Source of the DNA: Caulobacter sp. X
GTDB taxonomy: Bacteria; Pseudomonadota; Alphaproteobacteria; Caulobacterales; Caulobacteraceae
DNA length: 64,000 nucleotides
Reading direction: 5' to 3'
Assembly: GCF_002742635.1 (NCBI RefSeq)
Contig: NZ_PEGF01000002.1
Location: 1-64,000 of the forward strand
Part shown: one piece after another, positions 55,232 through 64,000 of the stretch
How the letters are laid out: each line of letters starts with the position of its first letter
Position numbering within the stretch: the stretch's first letter is position 1
Position numbers and translations under genes: made by a program
Notes under the pieces: generated by a model
What the model saw: the letters and a program-made list of their open reading frames with translations, nothing else
Told to the model about the DNA's origin: nothing
Database searches by the model: none

Positions 55232-56566
55232 TCAGGGCTGGCCGCCCTGCGCGGGCTTGGCCGGTTCGGCGGGCGCGTCGTCGGTGAAGGTGAACTGGAA
55301 CGGCACCGTGAGCTTCAAGCCGTCCAGGGTGTCGCCCTCCTTGGTCCACGGGTTCATGCGCATCGCCGACGCCGCCTTGACGGCCGCCGCGCCGAAGTCG
55401 AGGCCCGCCGGACTTTCCCGAGAGGCCTGGCACTCGCTCAGCCGCCCTTCGGCGGTGACGACGCAGGTCGCCGCGCCCTGACCGGCCATCACCTTGGCCT
55501 TGATCGCGGCCTCCGGATAGATCGCCGCCATGCCCTCGGCCGTCAGGGTCGCGGTCCAGTGCGGCCTGGTCAGCTTGCGATTGTCGGGCAAGGCTGGGTC
55601 GCGGAAGCGGAACGGCACGTCGACCTTGTAGTCGCGGAGCTTCTTGTCGTTGGGGTCGACGGCGACCTGGAAGAGCTTCGACAGGTCCTGGGCGGCGCGC
55701 CCGAAGCCCTTGCCGCGCGGCTCTTCGGAGATGACGTCGCAGGATCGCAGCTGGCCGGTCCTCACCAGGAGGCAACGCAGGGCGACCTGGGCGTGCGATG
55801 CGCCCGCCGCGCTCTTGGGCCAGGCCGCGTTGAGCTCGGCCTGAGTCGGAACGCGCGTCCAAGGCGGATCGAGAACGACCGGCGTGCTGTTGAAGTCCGA
55901 GCCCGGGTTGGGCGCGCCCCAGTTGATGGGGATGCTGACCGTGCCGCCGGGCACGGGCTTGCCGCCCCGCATCATCGGCGTCATGCGCAGTTGCGGGGTG
56001 ATCTGCAGCCCGGCCGCGCCGAAGGCGTAGCCCTCGGGCGACTCGGTCAAGACCTTGCAGTTCTGCAGGAAACCTTCGACCGTCACGTCGCAGCCGATCA
56101 CCGCCTTGCCGCCGACGCCGTCAGCCAGCGCCTTCTTGGGGAAGACATTGGCGATGTCCTGGGGGGTTGGCCTGCGCAGCCAGTTCGGATTGGCGTCGCC
56201 GGGAGCGAGGAAGCTGAAGTACGTGCGCACGGGCCGGCCCACGACGGAGACGCCGGCGTCGTCCTTCGGCTTGATGCGCTCATAGCTCACGACCGACAGC
56301 GCCGCGGCGCCGAAGCCCTGTCCAGCCGGCTCCTCCCTGGCGACCTTGCAGTCGACCAGTTTTCCGCCGGCCGCCGCGACGCAATCCAGCGCCACCTTGC
56401 CGCTCGCGTTTGCCCCTTGCGGGTAGGCGGCCTTCATCTTGTCCGCCGGGATGCTGGCGGTGAACTGCGGCCGCCAACCGGTTTTGGAGTCCTCGTCCTG
56501 GGCCAGGGCGGACGTTGCGGACAGGCCGCCGATCAGCAGGCTAAATAGAATCGCACGCGACAGCAC
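55232..56566 (-). CDS. Secreted protein with four TonB-C-like repeats
   Basis: A 444-residue protein with a signal peptide (LSRAILFSLLIGGLSATSALA), followed by four related repeats of about 100 residues. Each has the pattern yP..A...G.a.l.C.v...G.l..C.v..E.P.G.gFg.Aa, ending in a beta strand such as VSIPINW or VPFQFTF. This is the TonB C-terminal fold. No membrane anchor or TonB-like Pro-rich linker is present, so it is unlikely to be a TonB energy transducer. The GTG start at 56566 gives a clean signal peptide; a start at 56605 would add 13 residues. Confidence 0.85.
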   Translation of the reverse strand: MLSRAILFSLLIGGLSATSALAQDEDSKTGWRPQFTASIPADKMKAAYPQGANASGKVALDCVAAAGGKLVDCKVAREEPAGQGFGAAALSVVSYERIKPKDDAGVSVVGRPVRTYFSFLAPGDANPNWLRRPTPQDIANVFPKKALADGVGGKAVIGCDVTVEGFLQNCKVLTESPEGYAFGAAGLQITPQLRMTPMMRGGKPVPGGTVSIPINWGAPNPGSDFNSTPVVLDPPWTRVPTQAELNAAWPKSAAGASHAQVALRCLLVRTGQLRSCDVISEEPRGKGFGRAAQDLSKLFQVAVDPNDKKLRDYKVDVPFRFRDPALPDNRKLTRPHWTATLTAEGMAAIYPEAAIKAKVMAGQGAATCVVTAEGRLSECQASRESPAGLDFGAAAVKAASAMRMNPWTKEGDTLDGLKLTVPFQFTFTDDAPAEPAKPAQGGQP

Positions 56567-56678
56567 CGGACCCCCCACGCAACTGGCGATGCGCTCGTGA
56601 CGCAACTCGACCCTAGGTCGAGCCTATGACAGCTTTTCGCGCGCCGCCAGAGGGTTTCCGAGGCTCGCCGGTCCCCCT

Positions 56679-59579
56679 ATGTTCGCGGCCATGACCGACG
56701 TCGTCTCCGAATCCCCGCCCGCCTCGCACCTGACCCAGGACGGCCCCGCCGTTCGGCTCTTCCTGGTCGACGGCTCGGCCTATCTGTTCCGGGCCTATCA
56801 CGCCCTGCCGCCGCTGACGCGGAAGAGCGACGGCCTGCCGGTCGGGGCGGTGCAAGGCTTCTGCAACATGCTGTGGAAGCTGCTGCGCGACATGCAGGGC
56901 GATACGCCCACGCACCTGGCGGTGATCTGGGACCACTCCGAGAAGACGTTCCGAAACACCCTGTACGACCAGTACAAGGCTCACCGTCCGCCGCCGCCCG
57001 AGGACCTGATCCCGCAGTTCCCCCTGGTGCGCGAGGCCACCCGGGCGTTCGGCGTGCCGGCCATCGAGCTGCCGGGCTACGAGGCCGACGACCTGATCGC
57101 GGCCTACGCCTGCAAGGCGCGCGAGGTTGGCGGCGAGGCGGTGATCGTCTCGTCCGACAAGGACCTGATGCAGCTGGTCGGCGACGGCGTGTCGATGTTC
57201 GACCCGATGAAGAACGTCCGCATCGAGCGCGAGCAGGTGTTCGAGAAGTTCGGCGTCTATCCCGAGCAGGTCGTCGACGTTCAGGCCCTGTGCGGCGACA
57301 GCGTCGACAACGTCCCCGGCGCCCCGGGCATCGGGATCAAGACCGCCGCCCAGCTGATCACCGAGTTCGGCGATCTCGACACGCTGCTGGCCCGCGCGGG
57401 CGAGATCAAGCAGCCCAAGCGCCGCGAGACCCTGATCAACTTCGCCGACCAGATCCGCCTGTCGCGGGCCCTGGTGAAGCTGGACTGCGACACGCCGCTG
57501 CCCGAGCCGCTGGACGACCTGAAGGTGCGCGAGCCGGACAAGGAGGTCCTGGCCGCCTTTCTCGAGCAGATGGAATTCCGGTCGCTGGCTCGCCGCGTCG
57601 GCGACGGTTCGGCCGCGGCTGTTCCCGGAACGCTCGACCGTCCGCCGAGCCAGCCAAAGGCTCCGGTCTCGACCGTCTCCTACATGGGCGCGGCCGCCCG
57701 CGCCGCGGCCCAGCCGGTGGCCGAGCCGGTGACGATCGATCACGCGGCCTATGCCTGCGTGCGCGACCTCGACACCCTGAAGGCCTGGGTCGAGAAGGCC
57801 ACGGCCAAGGGCGTGGTGGCGTTCGACACCGAGACCGACGCCCTGTCTTCGGCCACCGCCGGCCTGTGCGGCGTCTCCCTGGCGATCGCGCCGGGCGAGG
57901 CCTGCTACATCCCGGTCGGTCACTGCGAAAAGGAAGGCCTAGCGCTAGAGGCCGCGGCCGACCTCGTCCAGATCCCGTTGGCTGATGTGATCGCGACCTT
58001 GAAGCCGCTGCTGGAGGATCCGGCGGTGCTGAAGGTGGCCCAGAACGCCAAGTACGACATCGCCGTCCTGGCCCGCTACGGCGTCCAGGTGTCCCCGATC
58101 GAGGACACCATGCTGATCAGCTACGTGCTGGAGGCCGGCTTGCACGGCCACGGCATGGACGAGCTGTCGGAGCTGTGGCTGGGCCACAAGCCGATCCCGT
58201 TCAAGCAGGTGGCCGGGACCGGCAAGGCGCAGATCAGCTTCAAGCACGTCGCCTTGGCCGAAGCGACCGCCTACGCCGCCGAGGACGCCGACGTCACCCT
58301 GCGCCTCTACGAAGTGCTCAAGCCGCGCCTGGCCCGCGAAGGGCTGCTGACGGTCTACGAGACCCTCGAGCGTCCGATGCCAACCGTGCTGGCGGCGATG
58401 GAGAACGACGGGATCAAGGTCGACCCCGAAGCCCTGCGTCGCCTCTCCAACGAGTTCTCGCTGCGGATGGCCGAGTTCGAGGCGCGCGCCACCGAACTGG
58501 TCGGCCGCCCGTTCAACCTGGGCAGCCCCAAGCAGATCGGCGACGTGCTGTTCGGCGAGATGCAGATCAAGGGCGGCAAGAAGACCGCCACCGGCCAGTG
58601 GTCCACTGACAGCGACGTGCTGGAGAGCCTGGCGCTGGAGCATGAGCTGCCGCGCGTGCTGCTCGACTGGCGTCAGCTGTCCAAGCTGAAGGGCACCTAT
58701 ACCGAGAACCTGGTCGCGGCGATCGCCGAGCGCACGGGCCGGGTGCACACCTCCTACGCCCTGGCCGCGACGACGACGGGGCGCCTGTCCTCATCTGATC
58801 CCAATCTGCAGAACATCCCGGTCCGAACCGAGGAAGGCCGCAAGATCCGCAAGGCCTTCATCGCCGAGCCGGGCAAGGTGCTGATCAGCGCCGACTACAG
58901 CCAGATCGAGCTGCGCCTGCTGGCCCACATCGGCGACATCCCGCAGCTGAAGAAGGCTTTCCAGGAAGGGCTCGACATCCACGCCATGACGGCCTCGGAG
59001 ATGTTCGACACGCCGATCGAGGGCATGGACCCGATGATCCGCCGCCGGGCCAAGGCCATCAACTTCGGCATCGTCTACGGCATCAGCGCGTTTGGCCTGG
59101 CCAACCAACTGGGCATCGGCCAGGGCGAGGCCGGGGCCTATATCAAGACCTATTTCGAGCGCTTCCCGGGCATCCAGGCCTATATGGACGCGACCAAGGC
59201 CTTCGTGCGCGAGCACGGCTATGTGACGACCATCTTCGGCCGCAAGATCAACATCCCCGAGATCCAGGCCAAGTCGGTCGGCCAGCGGCAATTCGCCGAG
59301 CGGGCGGCCATCAACGCGCCGATCCAGGGCGCGGCGGCGGACGTCATGCGCCGGGCGATGATCCGCATGCCGGCGGCGTTGAAGGAGGCTGGCTTGTCGA
59401 CCCGCATGCTGTTGCAGGTGCACGACGAACTGGTCTTCGAGGCCCCGGAAGCCGAGGCCGAAACCGCGCGTGCGGTGATCGCCCGCGTGATGGAAAAAGC
59501 GGCGGAGCCGGCGGTCGCCCTGTCTGTGCCGCTCACGGTCGAGGTTCGGGCGGCGCTCAACTGGGACGAAGCCCATTGA
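56679..59579 (+). CDS. polA: DNA polymerase I
   Basis: A 966-residue repair and replication polymerase with all three domains. The 5' nuclease has LFLVDGSAYLFRAYHALPPL and LPGYEADDLIA. The 3'-5' exonuclease appears intact (VVAFDTETDALSS). The polymerase has motif A DYSQIELRLLAHIGD, motif B RRRAKAINFGIVYGIS and motif C LLQVHDELVFE. ATG 56679 or ATG 56691 could start it. It is divergent from the TonB-C-repeat gene. Confidence 0.96.
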   Translation: MFAAMTDVVSESPPASHLTQDGPAVRLFLVDGSAYLFRAYHALPPLTRKSDGLPVGAVQGFCNMLWKLLRDMQGDTPTHLAVIWDHSEKTFRNTLYDQYKAHRPPPPEDLIPQFPLVREATRAFGVPAIELPGYEADDLIAAYACKAREVGGEAVIVSSDKDLMQLVGDGVSMFDPMKNVRIEREQVFEKFGVYPEQVVDVQALCGDSVDNVPGAPGIGIKTAAQLITEFGDLDTLLARAGEIKQPKRRETLINFADQIRLSRALVKLDCDTPLPEPLDDLKVREPDKEVLAAFLEQMEFRSLARRVGDGSAAAVPGTLDRPPSQPKAPVSTVSYMGAAARAAAQPVAEPVTIDHAAYACVRDLDTLKAWVEKATAKGVVAFDTETDALSSATAGLCGVSLAIAPGEACYIPVGHCEKEGLALEAAADLVQIPLADVIATLKPLLEDPAVLKVAQNAKYDIAVLARYGVQVSPIEDTMLISYVLEAGLHGHGMDELSELWLGHKPIPFKQVAGTGKAQISFKHVALAEATAYAAEDADVTLRLYEVLKPRLAREGLLTVYETLERPMPTVLAAMENDGIKVDPEALRRLSNEFSLRMAEFEARATELVGRPFNLGSPKQIGDVLFGEMQIKGGKKTATGQWSTDSDVLESLALEHELPRVLLDWRQLSKLKGTYTENLVAAIAERTGRVHTSYALAATTTGRLSSSDPNLQNIPVRTEEGRKIRKAFIAEPGKVLISADYSQIELRLLAHIGDIPQLKKAFQEGLDIHAMTASEMFDTPIEGMDPMIRRRAKAINFGIVYGISAFGLANQLGIGQGEAGAYIKTYFERFPGIQAYMDATKAFVREHGYVTTIFGRKINIPEIQAKSVGQRQFAERAAINAPIQGAAADVMRRAMIRMPAALKEAGLSTRMLLQVHDELVFEAPEAEAETARAVIARVMEKAAEPAVALSVPLTVEVRAALNWDEAH

Positions 59580-59751
59580 CCGGATGCGGGTACGGTATGG
59601 TGTATGCGACATTCCGTCACGGTCAGGGTTAATGCCTCCGCAACCGTACCTGCGCGATTTTTGAGCTCCACGGTCGATTTTTAGGCAACGGCGTCATCGG
59701 GCGCCGTGGAGGCTTGAGCGGCCGTCGTTCCATGAACGAGGAGTTCGCGCG

Positions 59752-61698
59752 GTGTCCTTCGGCAACTTGAAGATCCCCCAGAAGCTGATGGCGGTTTTCG
59801 CCGTCATGCTGGCGACGATCATGGCGATGGGCGTCGCCCTGTACGTCAACAAGGTCAATCTCGGCCACTCGGTCGAGCGGACCGAGCGGGCCTATGAGAT
59901 GCTGCGCGCGGCCGATACGGCGGCGTTCCGCCTGACCCGCCAGGAGAACTCGCTGCGCGGCTTCCTGCTCTCGGCCGACCCCTATTACGTCAAGCGTCTG
60001 GAAGAGGCCCACAAGCCGAAGTTCCTGAAGGCGCTCGACAAGCTGAAGGACCTGGCCGACGGCAATACCGAGGACCTGGCGCGCGTCGCCACCGTCGAGA
60101 CCGCCTACGCCAACTACCGCAAGCTGGCGATCGAGCCGGGCGAGGCGCTGGGCGCCGATCCGGCGACCCGCGCCCAGGCCATCGATCTGGTTAAGCACGA
60201 CGGCGTCGCCGACCAGGCGGTCACCCCCGTCGAAGACGCCATCGAAGCCATCACCAAGCACGCCGAGGAAGAACTGGCGACCGAAGCGGCCGCGCAAAAG
60301 AAGGCCTCGTTGCAGTCGACCCTGGTTCTGGCCGTCGGCATCCTGATCACCGCCGGCATCGCCATCGCGGGCGGCCTGCTGCTGACCGGCGCCATCGCCC
60401 GTCCCGTCGCGGCCATGACCAACGCCATGCGCCGCCTTGCGGCCGGCGACAACAGCGTCGAAGTCCCGGCCATGGGCCGCAAGGACGAGATCGGCGACAT
60501 GGCTTCGGCCGTCGTCTACTTCAAGGACGCCGCGATCGAGAAGATCCGCATCGAGCAGGCCGCCGCCGACGAGCGCCAGGCCGCCGAGAGCGAGCGCGCC
60601 GCCAACGAAGCCGAGAAGGCCGCGTCGGCCCGCGAGGACGCCCAGGCGATCACCGCCCTGAACGAGGCCCTGGATCACATGGCCTCGGGCGACCTGACCC
60701 ACCGGATCGTCGTGCCGTTCGCGCCGAAGACCGAAAGCCTGAAGACCAACTTCAACGCCGCCGCCGACCGCATGCAGCAGGCGATCCAGGCGATCGGCCG
60801 CGCCACCAGCGGCGTCAACAGCGGCGCCGACGAGATCGCCGACGCCTCGGACAACCTGTCGCGCCGCACCGAGCAGCAGGCCGCCAGCCTGGAAGAGACC
60901 GCCGCCGCCCTCGACGAGATCACCGCGACGGTGCGCAAGACCGCCTCGGGCGCCAAGGAGGCCTCGCAAGTGGTCGCCACCGCGCGCACCGACGCCGAGC
61001 GTTCGGGCTCGATCGTCAGCCAAGCGGTCTCGGCCATGAGCGAGATCGAGGCCTCGTCCAGCCAGATCAGCCAGATCATCGGCGTGATCGACGAGATCGC
61101 CTTCCAGACCAACCTGCTGGCCCTGAACGCCGGCGTCGAAGCCGCGCGGGCGGGCGAAGCGGGCAAGGGCTTCGCGGTCGTCGCCCAGGAAGTGCGGGCC
61201 CTGGCCCAGCGTTCGGCCGAGGCCGCCAAGGAGATCAAGGCCCTGATCTCGACCTCCACCCAGCAGGTCGGGGCGGGTGTGGACCTGGTCGGTCAGACCG
61301 GCGAGGCGCTGCAGCGCATCGTCGATCAGGTCGCCACGATCGACGCCCTGGTCACCGAGATCGCCGCCTCGGCCGCCGAGCAGGCCACGGGCTTGAACGA
61401 GGTCAACACCGCCGTGAACCAGATGGATCAGGTCGTTCAGCAGAACGCCGCCATGGTCGAGGAAGCCACGGCCGCCACCCACTCGCTGAAGGGCGAGGCC
61501 CGTTCGCTGAGCGAGATGGTCGCCCGCTTCCGCGTGGCCCAAGGCGCCGCCGCGGCGGCTCCGGCCCCGTCTTCGACGCCCGCGCCGCAAGCTTCGGCGG
61601 CCGCGCCGTCCGCGCCGCGCCCGTCGCGGGCCGTCCGTCCGGGCCGCGCCTCGGGATCGGCGGCGGTGGCCGTCTCCGAGGATTGGGAAGAATTCTAA
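59752..61698 (+). CDS. Methyl-accepting chemotaxis protein
   Basis: A 648-residue chemoreceptor. Two membrane helices ([21 protein letters not shown] and [21 protein letters not shown]) flank a periplasmic four-helix domain of about 150 residues. HAMP and long coiled coils follow, with the signalling tip [24 protein letters not shown]. An Ala/Pro-rich flexible linker ends in DWEEF, a pentapeptide that recruits CheR/CheB in other receptors. It starts with GTG 59752, with GAGGAG upstream. No che genes are adjacent. Confidence 0.94.
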   Translation: MSFGNLKIPQKLMAVFAVMLATIMAMGVALYVNKVNLGHSVERTERAYEMLRAADTAAFRLTRQENSLRGFLLSADPYYVKRLEEAHKPKFLKALDKLKDLADGNTEDLARVATVETAYANYRKLAIEPGEALGADPATRAQAIDLVKHDGVADQAVTPVEDAIEAITKHAEEELATEAAAQKKASLQSTLVLAVGILITAGIAIAGGLLLTGAIARPVAAMTNAMRRLAAGDNSVEVPAMGRKDEIGDMASAVVYFKDAAIEKIRIEQAAADERQAAESERAANEAEKAASAREDAQAITALNEALDHMASGDLTHRIVVPFAPKTESLKTNFNAAADRMQQAIQAIGRATSGVNSGADEIADASDNLSRRTEQQAASLEETAAALDEITATVRKTASGAKEASQVVATARTDAERSGSIVSQAVSAMSEIEASSSQISQIIGVIDEIAFQTNLLALNAGVEAARAGEAGKGFAVVAQEVRALAQRSAEAAKEIKALISTSTQQVGAGVDLVGQTGEALQRIVDQVATIDALVTEIAASAAEQATGLNEVNTAVNQMDQVVQQNAAMVEEATAATHSLKGEARSLSEMVARFRVAQGAAAAAPAPSSTPAPQASAAAPSAPRPSRAVRPGRASGSAAVAVSEDWEEF

Positions 61699-61720
61699 GC
61701 TTTAGGTCGGCGACCGCCGA

Positions 61721-61755
61721 GGGCTCTCCGGGAAGCCGGGGAGCCCTTTTCTTTT
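61721..61755 (+). terminator. Terminator of the chemoreceptor gene
   Basis: GGGCTCTCC and GGGGAGCCC form a stem with a short loop, followed by TTTTCTTTT. It lies 22 bases after the stop. Confidence 0.85.
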
Positions 61756-61759
61756 CCGC

Positions 61760-61891
61760 TCAGTCGATCGGGATCGTCTGGAACGACGAGCGGGTGGCTT
61801 GCGGCTCGTGGCTGGCGCCGGGCGTGGGCAACGCAAGCCCGATGGCGGCGGCGACAAGCAGGGCGACTGCGAAAAAGGCCTTGGCGGCCAT
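61760..61891 (-). CDS. 43-residue putative secreted peptide
   Basis: A minus-strand frame of 43 codons from ATG 61891 begins MAAKAFFAVALLVAAAIGLA, a good signal-peptide core, followed by LPTPGASHEPQATRSSFQTIPID. The start has AAGGA about ten bases upstream. It converges with the chemoreceptor terminator. Small exported proteins like this are easily missed; I recognise no family. It could still be a chance frame. Confidence 0.5.
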   Translation of the reverse strand: MAAKAFFAVALLVAAAIGLALPTPGASHEPQATRSSFQTIPID

Positions 61892-61928
61892 GGCGGTCGG
61901 GTCCTTTGTTGTTGAAACGACAACAACA

Positions 61929-61962
61929 AAGGCCGGAAACCGGCTTCACGGTTCCCGGCCTT
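61929..61962 (-). terminator. Hairpin, probable terminator of the thiolase gene
   Basis: AAGGCCGG and CCGGCCTT form a perfect outer stem with complementary inner bases; on the minus strand it is followed by TTTGTTGTTG. It lies after the thiolase end and before the small ORF at 61891. Confidence 0.6.
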
Positions 61963-61991
61963 CTTGAGGCGAGGTTTTAGTCTCGCGTCAG

Positions 61992-62014
61992 ATCAGAAGA
62001 TTTCGAAAAGACCG
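61992..62014. repeat. Copy of the thiolase 3' end
   Basis: ATCAGAAGATTTCGAAAAGA and the following CCG repeat the bases at 62069-62091, which encode the last codons and stop of the thiolase gene. It may be the remnant of a small tandem duplication. Confidence 0.75.
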
Positions 62015-62069
62015 CAACTGAAATCGCCAAGGCGATTTCAGCAGCGCTTCCTTGTCGGGTTTTTCGAAA

Positions 62070-63257
62070 TCAGAAGATTTCGAAAAGACCGGCGGCTCCC
62101 ATCCCGCCGCCGATGCACATGGTCACGACGCCCAGCTTGGCCTTGCGGCGCTTGCCTTCCAGCAGCAGGTGGCCGGCGCAGCGGGCGCCGGTCATGCCGA
62201 ACGGGTGGCCGATGGCGATCGAGCCGCCGTTGACGTTGTATTTTTCCGGGTCGATGCCCAGGCGGTCGCGGCTGTAGAGGCACTGGCTGGCGAAGGCCTC
62301 GTTCAGCTCCCACAGGTCGATGTCGTCGACCTTCAGGCCGTGTCGTTCCAAGAGGCGCGGCACGGCGAAGACCGGGCCGATGCCCATCTCGTCCGGCTCG
62401 CAGCCGGCGATGGCGAAGCCGCGGAAGGCGCCCAGCGGTTCGAGATTGCGACGGGCGGCCTCCTTGGCCTCCATCACCACCACGGCGGCGGCGCCGTCCG
62501 ACAGCTGGCTGGCGTTGCCGGCGGTGACGAAATTGCCCTCGCCCATCACGGGCTTCAGGCTGGACAGACCCTCCAGTGTGGTCTCCGGACGATTGCACTC
62601 GTCCTTGGTGACCACGTAGTCGACCAGGCTCTCTTCCTTGGTCTCCTTGTTGACCACCTTCATCTTGGTGGCCATCGGCACGATCTCGTCGTCGAACAGG
62701 CCGGCGGCCTGGGCGGCGGCGATGCGCTGCTGGCTGCGCAGGGCGTATTCGTCCTGGTACTCGCGGCTGACATTGTAGCGCTTGGCCACGATGTCGGCGG
62801 TGTCGATCATCGCCATCCAGAGGGCCGGATGGGTCTGCATCAGCTTCTCTTCGGTGATGTGGAAGCGGTTCATGTGGCCGCCGCCCTGCACCAGCGAGAT
62901 CGACTCCACGCCGCCGCCGATAGCGACGTCGGCGCCGTCGTTGCGGACGTAGTTGGCGGCGGTGGCGATCGCCTGCAGGCCCGAGGAGCAGAAGCGATTG
63001 ACGGTCTGGCCCGAGGTGGTCACCGGCAGGCCGGCCCACATGGCCGCGTTGCGGGCGACGTTCATGCCGGTGGCGCCTTCGGGGCCGCCGCAGCCCAGGA
63101 CCACGTCCTCGACCTCCGGACCGTCCAGCTTGGCGCGCTTGACCGCGTGCTGGATCGCGTGGCCGGCCATGGCCGCGCCGTGAGTGTTGTTGAAGCCGCC
63201 GCGGTTGGACTTGGCCAGGCCCGTGCGGGCGTAAGAGACGATGACCGCTTCGCGCAT
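62070..63257 (-). CDS. Acetyl-CoA acyltransferase (thiolase)
   Basis: A 395-residue thiolase. The nucleophilic Cys90 is in [15 protein letters not shown], the second site is [16 protein letters not shown] with its His, and the third is [19 protein letters not shown] with Cys. The sequence type (beta-ketothiolase, FadA/PaaJ-like) fits fatty-acid or related acyl-CoA degradation. A TCAAAC-N4-GTTTGA-like operator lies in the promoter. No acyl-CoA dehydrogenase partner is adjacent in the window. Confidence 0.94.
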   Translation of the reverse strand: MREAVIVSYARTGLAKSNRGGFNNTHGAAMAGHAIQHAVKRAKLDGPEVEDVVLGCGGPEGATGMNVARNAAMWAGLPVTTSGQTVNRFCSSGLQAIATAANYVRNDGADVAIGGGVESISLVQGGGHMNRFHITEEKLMQTHPALWMAMIDTADIVAKRYNVSREYQDEYALRSQQRIAAAQAAGLFDDEIVPMATKMKVVNKETKEESLVDYVVTKDECNRPETTLEGLSSLKPVMGEGNFVTAGNASQLSDGAAAVVVMEAKEAARRNLEPLGAFRGFAIAGCEPDEMGIGPVFAVPRLLERHGLKVDDIDLWELNEAFASQCLYSRDRLGIDPEKYNVNGGSIAIGHPFGMTGARCAGHLLLEGKRRKAKLGVVTMCIGGGMGAAGLFEIF

Positions 63258-63274
63258 GAGGGCGCACTCCCCAA

Positions 63275-63290
63275 TAAAACATTAGTTTGA
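63275..63290. promoter_or_regulatory. TCAAAC-N4-GTTTGA-like operator before the thiolase gene
   Basis: TAAAACATTAGTTTGA differs from the sites at 27160 and 28320 at a single symmetric position. It lies 18 bases before the thiolase start on the minus strand. Confidence 0.55.
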
Positions 63291-63522
63291 ATTGGGCCCA
63301 CCCTAGACCGGCTTTTCGCAGCGCGAAAGGTCACGTGCGCGTAAACGGAAGCCTGACCCATTTTTCATACGACATCTTCGAAATCAGCGAGCATCGGCCC
63401 CTAAAAGGCTGATTTCTTGCAGCTTCTTTTCGCGTTGACTTTCCGTGATTCCAGGATGAACGCTGGAGTTGCGCTGCGGGCTCGACCTCGCCGCCACAAA
63501 AATAAAGGGTTGGGAGGAAATC

Positions 63523-64000
63523 ATGATCATCGCCACATCGCGCCGCCGCGCGCGCCGCGCCCTGCTGGGCGGGGCCGCCCTGTCTTCGTTTCTGCTCGCG
63601 CCCGCCCTGGCGGCGGCCCAGCAAGCCGACCAGACGGCGGTCGAGGAAGTCATCGTCACCGCCACCAAGCGCGACGCGACGATCCAGGACATCCCGTTCT
63701 CGATCAACGCCCAGACCGAGAAGGACATCCAGCGGTCCGGCGCGATCACGCTGGAAGATCTGTCGCGCAACGTCGCTGGCCTGACGATCCAGAACCTCGG
63801 TCCCGGCCAGAGCCAGGTGTCCGTGCGCGGCGTCTCGGCCGGCCAGGTCGTGCGCGACCAGCCGGGCGTCAAGGAGCAGGTCGGCGTCTATCTCGACGAG
63901 TCGGTGATCTCGCTGTCGCTATTCACGCCCGACATCGACCTCTTCGACCTGAACCGGGTCGAGACCCTGCGCGGCCCGCAGGGCACCCTGTTCGGCTCGG
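63523..64000 (+). CDS. TonB-dependent receptor, 5' part
   Basis: The first 159 codons are in the window; the gene runs past the right edge. The signal peptide is RRARRALLGGAALSSFLLAPALAAA. The TonB box-like VEEVIVTATKRDATIQDIPFSINA and the plug domain (LEDLSRNVAGLTIQNLG, VSVRGVSAG, VETLRGPQGTLFGS) are typical. Caulobacter has dozens of such receptors; the ligand cannot be assigned from the plug alone. GGGAGGAAATC gives a strong ribosome site. Confidence 0.93.
   Translation, partial: MIIATSRRRARRALLGGAALSSFLLAPALAAAQQADQTAVEEVIVTATKRDATIQDIPFSINAQTEKDIQRSGAITLEDLSRNVAGLTIQNLGPGQSQVSVRGVSAGQVVRDQPGVKEQVGVYLDESVISLSLFTPDIDLFDLNRVETLRGPQGTLFGS

Noticed and set aside
59600-59751. CtrA box in the chemoreceptor promoter (GTTAATGCCTCCGCAACC)
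   Set aside because: Only one half-site (TTAA) fits; the second half is too divergent to call.
61695-61949. 84-codon minus-strand frame in the chemoreceptor-thiolase gap
   Set aside because: Cys/Arg-rich, spans a terminator, and a different frame there encodes a better signal-peptide ORF.

Overview
The window is high-GC chromosomal DNA from a Caulobacter-type alphaproteobacterium. The diagnostic genes are divL, with tyrosine at codon 550 where a histidine kinase has its phospho-accepting histidine, flmA/flmB for flagellin glycosylation, the chvI-chvG-hprK-EIIA-HPr cluster, regA/regB, mmcB, intracellular PHB depolymerase, and a TonB-dependent receptor at the right edge. Most genes are ordinary core genes. 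The species cannot be fixed from the sequence alone.

Layout. 45-3300: initiator tRNA with terminator, CYTH/CHAD protein, bioB, a small unknown gene and a palindromic repeat. 3300-4870: gene-poor, repeat-rich DNA with one doubtful ORF, several inverted repeats and a 145-bp palindromic element that recurs inverted at 13586-13730. 4872-6936: an AT-richer two-gene island, a three-Cys-motif (Gp37/Gp68, DUF5131) protein followed by its partner TcmP. 6967-10460 (minus strand): regulatory PTS genes HPr and EIIA, HPr kinase, and the ChvG/ChvI envelope-stress two-component system. 10676-16626: an unknown 565-aa protein, a PadR/membrane-protein pair, an SDR, a DUF5694 protein, an ORF broken by an in-frame TGA, and an EthD protein. 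16737-18931: flmB-flmA. 19062-24806: tadA, rluB, a cupin, a CPBP protease, a TMEM175-like channel, rsmD and a YjhX-like protein. 25004-29143: AsmA, a HAD hydrolase, pterin-4a-carbinolamine dehydratase and an SDR.

29318-32375: redox regulators regA/regB with a divergent SCO copper chaperone, and a DUF2200 protein. 32533-39577: phaZ, an M48-type peptidase, a PBP1A-type synthase, recQ, a DUF883 protein and mmcB. 39711-46136: an OhrR-like MarR regulator, two lipoproteins (one lipocalin), a diiron protein and a sirtuin sharing a FixK/FNR-type box, a methyltransferase, a GFA protein, an AT-richer orphan with cysteine clusters, a SWIM protein and a minimal zincin. 46291-56566: divL, ahcY, pyridoxal kinase, a serine hydrolase, an outer-membrane protein, rarD, asd and a secreted protein made of four TonB-C-like repeats. 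56679-64000: polA, a chemoreceptor with a C-terminal DWEEF tether, a 43-codon secreted peptide, a thiolase, and the start of a TonB-dependent receptor.

How parts connect. The HPr/EIIA/HprK genes lack any sugar permease and sit with ChvGI, so they look like a signalling PTS. Three lipid-metabolism-type genes (HAD hydrolase, SDR, thiolase) share an operator of form TCAAAC-N4-GTTTGA, close to the PsrA fatty-acid regulator consensus. The best candidate for a poorly described system is the three-Cys/TcmP pair. The orphan at 44502-45326 is a second accessory insertion. No CRISPR array, complete insertion sequence, prophage or replication origin was recognised.
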